Assembly (NCBI GenBank): GCA_034666665.1
Contig: JAXDLK010000343.1
Span: forward strand, 1-13,588
Direction: 5' to 3'
Source of the DNA: JAXDLK01 sp034666665
Lineage (GTDB): Bacteria; Desulfobacterota; Binatia; JACPRU01
DNA: 13,588 bases
This document shows positions 11,634-13,588 of this stretch, piece by piece. Position numbers and translations under genes: made by a program. Within the stretch, counting starts at the first letter, position 1; each line of letters begins with the position of its first letter. The notes beneath the pieces were generated by a model that was not told the origin of the DNA, did no database searches, and saw nothing but the letters and a program-made list of their open reading frames with translations.

Positions 11634-13523
11634 CCCGTAGAGCGCCTCCGGGTCACCCACCCCGAACCAGGCGAGCTTCCAATCGAGCGGCTCCCGGCCG
11701 ATCGCGAACGTCGGCGGAAACGTCAGAGTCTCGGCGGAGAGGTTCTGATAGTTGCCGAAAATGCGCTTCTCGGGGCGTTCGGGACCGAGAGTCCCGAGCA
11801 GAGACCGTCCGTCGACGCGCCAGGGAAGATCGATTCCGAGCGCTGCTGCGATCGTCGGCAGAACGTCGATCGTCTCGACGTTTCCGTCGTCCACCGCACC
11901 GCGCTGCTGATGCGGCAACTTGAGGAAGAGCGGTACGCGCATGACCTCGTCGCGGTTCGTCGCGGTCACCGCCCGCCGCCGTTCTCCGGGCCGAAAGCTC
12001 GCTCCGTGATCGGCGGTGATCACGAGCAGCGAGCGATCCCACAGGCCAGCCTCTTCGAGGCGGTCGATCAGCTCGCCGACGAGATGGTCGACGAAGCCAA
12101 GCTGCAGGAGGTGCCGCTGGTACTCGATCAGCGGCAGCGACCGATCGCTTCCCCAGACGTGCTGGTGAATCACGGGGTCATCCCGCCCGCCGTCGTACTC
12201 GCGACCGCTCGGCAGGTAGACGAACGGCGGGTGCGGCAGCAACACGTGCAGGAAGCTCAACGAGGGCGCCGGCCCTTCGGGGAGGCCCGCGAGAAACCGG
12301 CGAAACTGTGCCTTGCGATCGCGCCCGGGGTCTCCCAGCTGGAGCCGCTTCAAGGAGAGCCGCTCGGCGCGAAACCGGCGCCTCTCCTCCCGGCTCGCCT
12401 TACGCGCTTCTCGTCTCGCGAGCTTCGCGGTGGCCGGCTCGCCCGGCCGCACCACCGCCGTCTGGTCACGCGCGGCGCGACGAGCTGCTGGGCCGGTGAC
12501 ACCTCGGACACCGCCCATCTCGCGCGCTCCTCTGCCGAACCCGCCCCAGTTCTGATCCACCGCCGGCAGCCTTCGCGTCCATTCCCGCGGCAGAACCAGA
12601 TGCAACCAGATGACGCCGACGTCGCTGGCCAAGGTCGCGACGCGCTGGGGGACGCTGCCATCGAACTCCATGAGGTCGGAGCAGACGGTGTCCGGGCAGA
12701 GTCGCGTCAGCGGCTGGCTGGCGCGGACCGCCATGCGCGCGGGCACGAGCGTGAAAAGGTTCTCGGGATAATGGAAGAGAATCGGCAGCCGCCGCTCGAC
12801 CGGATACCGGCCGGTCAAGATCGCCGGTACCGCGGTGGTCGTGGAATCCGCGACCGTCGTCGCGTTGCGAAACCACGTCGTTCGGCGAGCCAGCTCCCCG
12901 AACCTCGGATAACGGCCGGCATCGATCGCCAGCCGATCGTCCAGGAGCGAGATCAGCGGCAGCTCGTCGAAAACCACCACCACCACCGGTGGCGCATCGT
13001 CGCGAATCGCACGCGCGATCGGTGCCGCCTTCGGGCGAGGCGCGAGAAGCCGCGAAACCGGAGACAGCCCGAGAAAGACAGCCACGAAGATCACGGGCGC
13101 GGCGCCGAGCAGCGTCACCACTGCGCCGGCCGCCGCCACCCGCGCCACGGCCAGCGCCGCCGAGAAACCGGCCATCGCAGCGATCGCCGCGAGGACCACG
13201 GCCGGCGCGGAAGCAGCGCGCGCGAGCAGGGGAAGAACGGTCGAGGCGACGAGCGTGGCGATGAGCGCGAGATGCAAGACGCGGCGGGCCCGCGGGAACA
13301 GCCCGCCGACGGCTTCGACGGAGCACGCGACGAGCAGCGGAGCGCCGACGGCCAGCACGAGCGCGAACGCCACCACCTCCGCGACCGTCGAGCGACGCGC
13401 GACGAAGAACTCCGCGTTCCGTCCGAGCAAGTCGAAGATCGGCTGCGCGACCGCGAAGCCCCAGAGCGCGAGCAGCTGCGAAGCGCGGGCGAGCGCGGCC
13501 GCCTTCGACTGCATCACGCGCAT
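11283..13523 (-). CDS. Membrane-anchored sulfatase-fold hydrolase/transferase
   Basis: A 746-aa protein with five predicted TM helices (about 12-31, 47-68, 82-101, 106-127 and 132-154), then an extracytoplasmic alkaline-phosphatase-fold domain, an arrangement like LtaS and EptA. Motifs: VVVVFDELP (181-189, metal Asp186), DSTTTAVPAILTG (226-238), HVLLPHPPFVYLPSG (426-440) and ITADHGASFRPGE (502-514, Asp505/His506). Aligning on LTG places Thr228 at the nucleophile. There is no formylglycine motif, so a phospho-group or other transferase is at least as likely as a sulfatase. An Arg-rich segment (348-393) interrupts the domain. A C-terminal part (about 650-735, with LAIAVNGVIRSVTQTY) looks like a small beta-rich domain. 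ATG 13523 or ATG 13514 could start the protein; neither has a clear Shine-Dalgarno. The 3' end overlaps the open frame of the convergent membrane glycosyltransferase. Confidence 0.85.
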   Translation of the reverse strand: MRVMQSKAAALARASQLLALWGFAVAQPIFDLLGRNAEFFVARRSTVAEVVAFALVLAVGAPLLVACSVEAVGGLFPRARRVLHLALIATLVASTVLPLLARAASAPAVVLAAIAAMAGFSAALAVARVAAAGAVVTLLGAAPVIFVAVFLGLSPVSRLLAPRPKAAPIARAIRDDAPPVVVVVFDELPLISLLDDRLAIDAGRYPRFGELARRTTWFRNATTVADSTTTAVPAILTGRYPVERRLPILFHYPENLFTLVPARMAVRASQPLTRLCPDTVCSDLMEFDGSVPQRVATLASDVGVIWLHLVLPREWTRRLPAVDQNWGGFGRGAREMGGVRGVTGPAARRAARDQTAVVRPGEPATAKLARREARKASREERRRFRAERLSLKRLQLGDPGRDRKAQFRRFLAGLPEGPAPSLSFLHVLLPHPPFVYLPSGREYDGGRDDPVIHQHVWGSDRSLPLIEYQRHLLQLGFVDHLVGELIDRLEEAGLWDRSLLVITADHGASFRPGERRRAVTATNRDEVMRVPLFLKLPHQQRGAVDDGNVETIDVLPTIAAALGIDLPWRVDGRSLLGTLGPERPEKRIFGNYQNLSAETLTFPPTFAIGREPLDWKLAWFGVGDPEALYGLGPAGVGVGRTRTEALGDGWSRAAVVLDRSDWTFPDRRAAQQAPSVVRGRLENGGGKGSAYLAIAVNGVIRSVTQTYADASGPEAFSAVLPTGSFREGANEVEAWTRSEEGAGRRP

Positions 13524-13588
13524 GGAGAGGCCGAGAGGATCGTGGCAGGGCCGCTGCCGCGGTCGGATCGCGCCGAGACCTCGACGTC
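13524..13588. other. Upstream edge of the membrane sulfatase-fold gene
   Basis: These 65 bases precede the - strand gene and run off the window. They presumably hold its promoter or the end of an upstream gene. I see no clear promoter boxes, and only a weak 5-bp hairpin at 13544-13558. Confidence 0.3.

Noticed and set aside
13544..13558. 5-bp stem hairpin at the right edge
   Set aside because: Too short and without a T-run on either strand.
1..13588. CRISPR array, tRNA, rRNA, insertion sequence or phage genes
   Set aside because: No regularly spaced repeats, cloverleaf-like sequence, transposase motifs or terminal inverted repeats were seen.

Overview
This is a G+C-rich window (roughly 70% by eye, strong G/C preference at third codon positions) from what looks like a Gram-negative-type bacterium. 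Two proteins carry lipoprotein signal peptides. Several genes start with GTG or TTG, overlap their neighbours and lack strong Shine-Dalgarno sites. The 'LKALGYV' C-terminus of the two lipoproteins is, from memory, common in sulfatase-like proteins of Acidobacteriota, Myxococcota/deltaproteobacterial lineages and related uncultured phyla. I cannot place the organism more precisely, and nothing here (rRNA, tRNA, housekeeping gene) fixes the taxonomy.

Layout. (1) 1-695: no gene I can support; it holds one perfect 8-bp hairpin at 120-138. (2) 696-3514, + strand: two tandem paralogous lipoproteins of the sulfatase/alkaline-phosphatase fold, both with Thr where a sulfatase has its formylglycine Cys/Ser. 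(3) 9475 down to 3522, - strand: five genes, every junction overlapping (10, 4, 34 and 4 nt): a GT2 glycosyltransferase, a stand-alone sulfotransferase, a 905-aa sulfotransferase-GT2-GT2 fusion, a small coiled-coil protein and a GT-B (GT4-like) glycosyltransferase. It meets the lipoprotein genes tail to tail with only 7 nt between stops. (4) 9588-11633, + strand: a polytopic GT39/ArnT-like membrane protein, divergent from the operon across a 112-bp gap. (5) 13523 down to 11283, - strand: a membrane-anchored sulfatase-fold enzyme (five predicted TM helices plus an external catalytic domain). It converges on gene 4 with a 351-nt antisense overlap of open frames.

Taken together this looks like a locus for making and decorating a cell-surface glycan. 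Three glycosyltransferase genes would assemble sugars in the cytoplasm and two sulfotransferase modules could sulfate them there. A lipid-linked-sugar-type membrane glycosyltransferase and three extracytoplasmic alkaline-phosphatase-fold proteins could modify or trim the product outside the inner membrane. That combined role is inference from fold, gene order and coupling. No flippase, polymerase, nucleotide-sugar synthase, PAPS synthesis gene or formylglycine-generating enzyme lies in the window. The most unusual points are the three-module fusion whose first GT2 module has lost its DXD-type residues, the uniform Thr substitution in all three sulfatase-fold proteins, and the pairing of sulfotransferases with sulfatase-like proteins in one locus.
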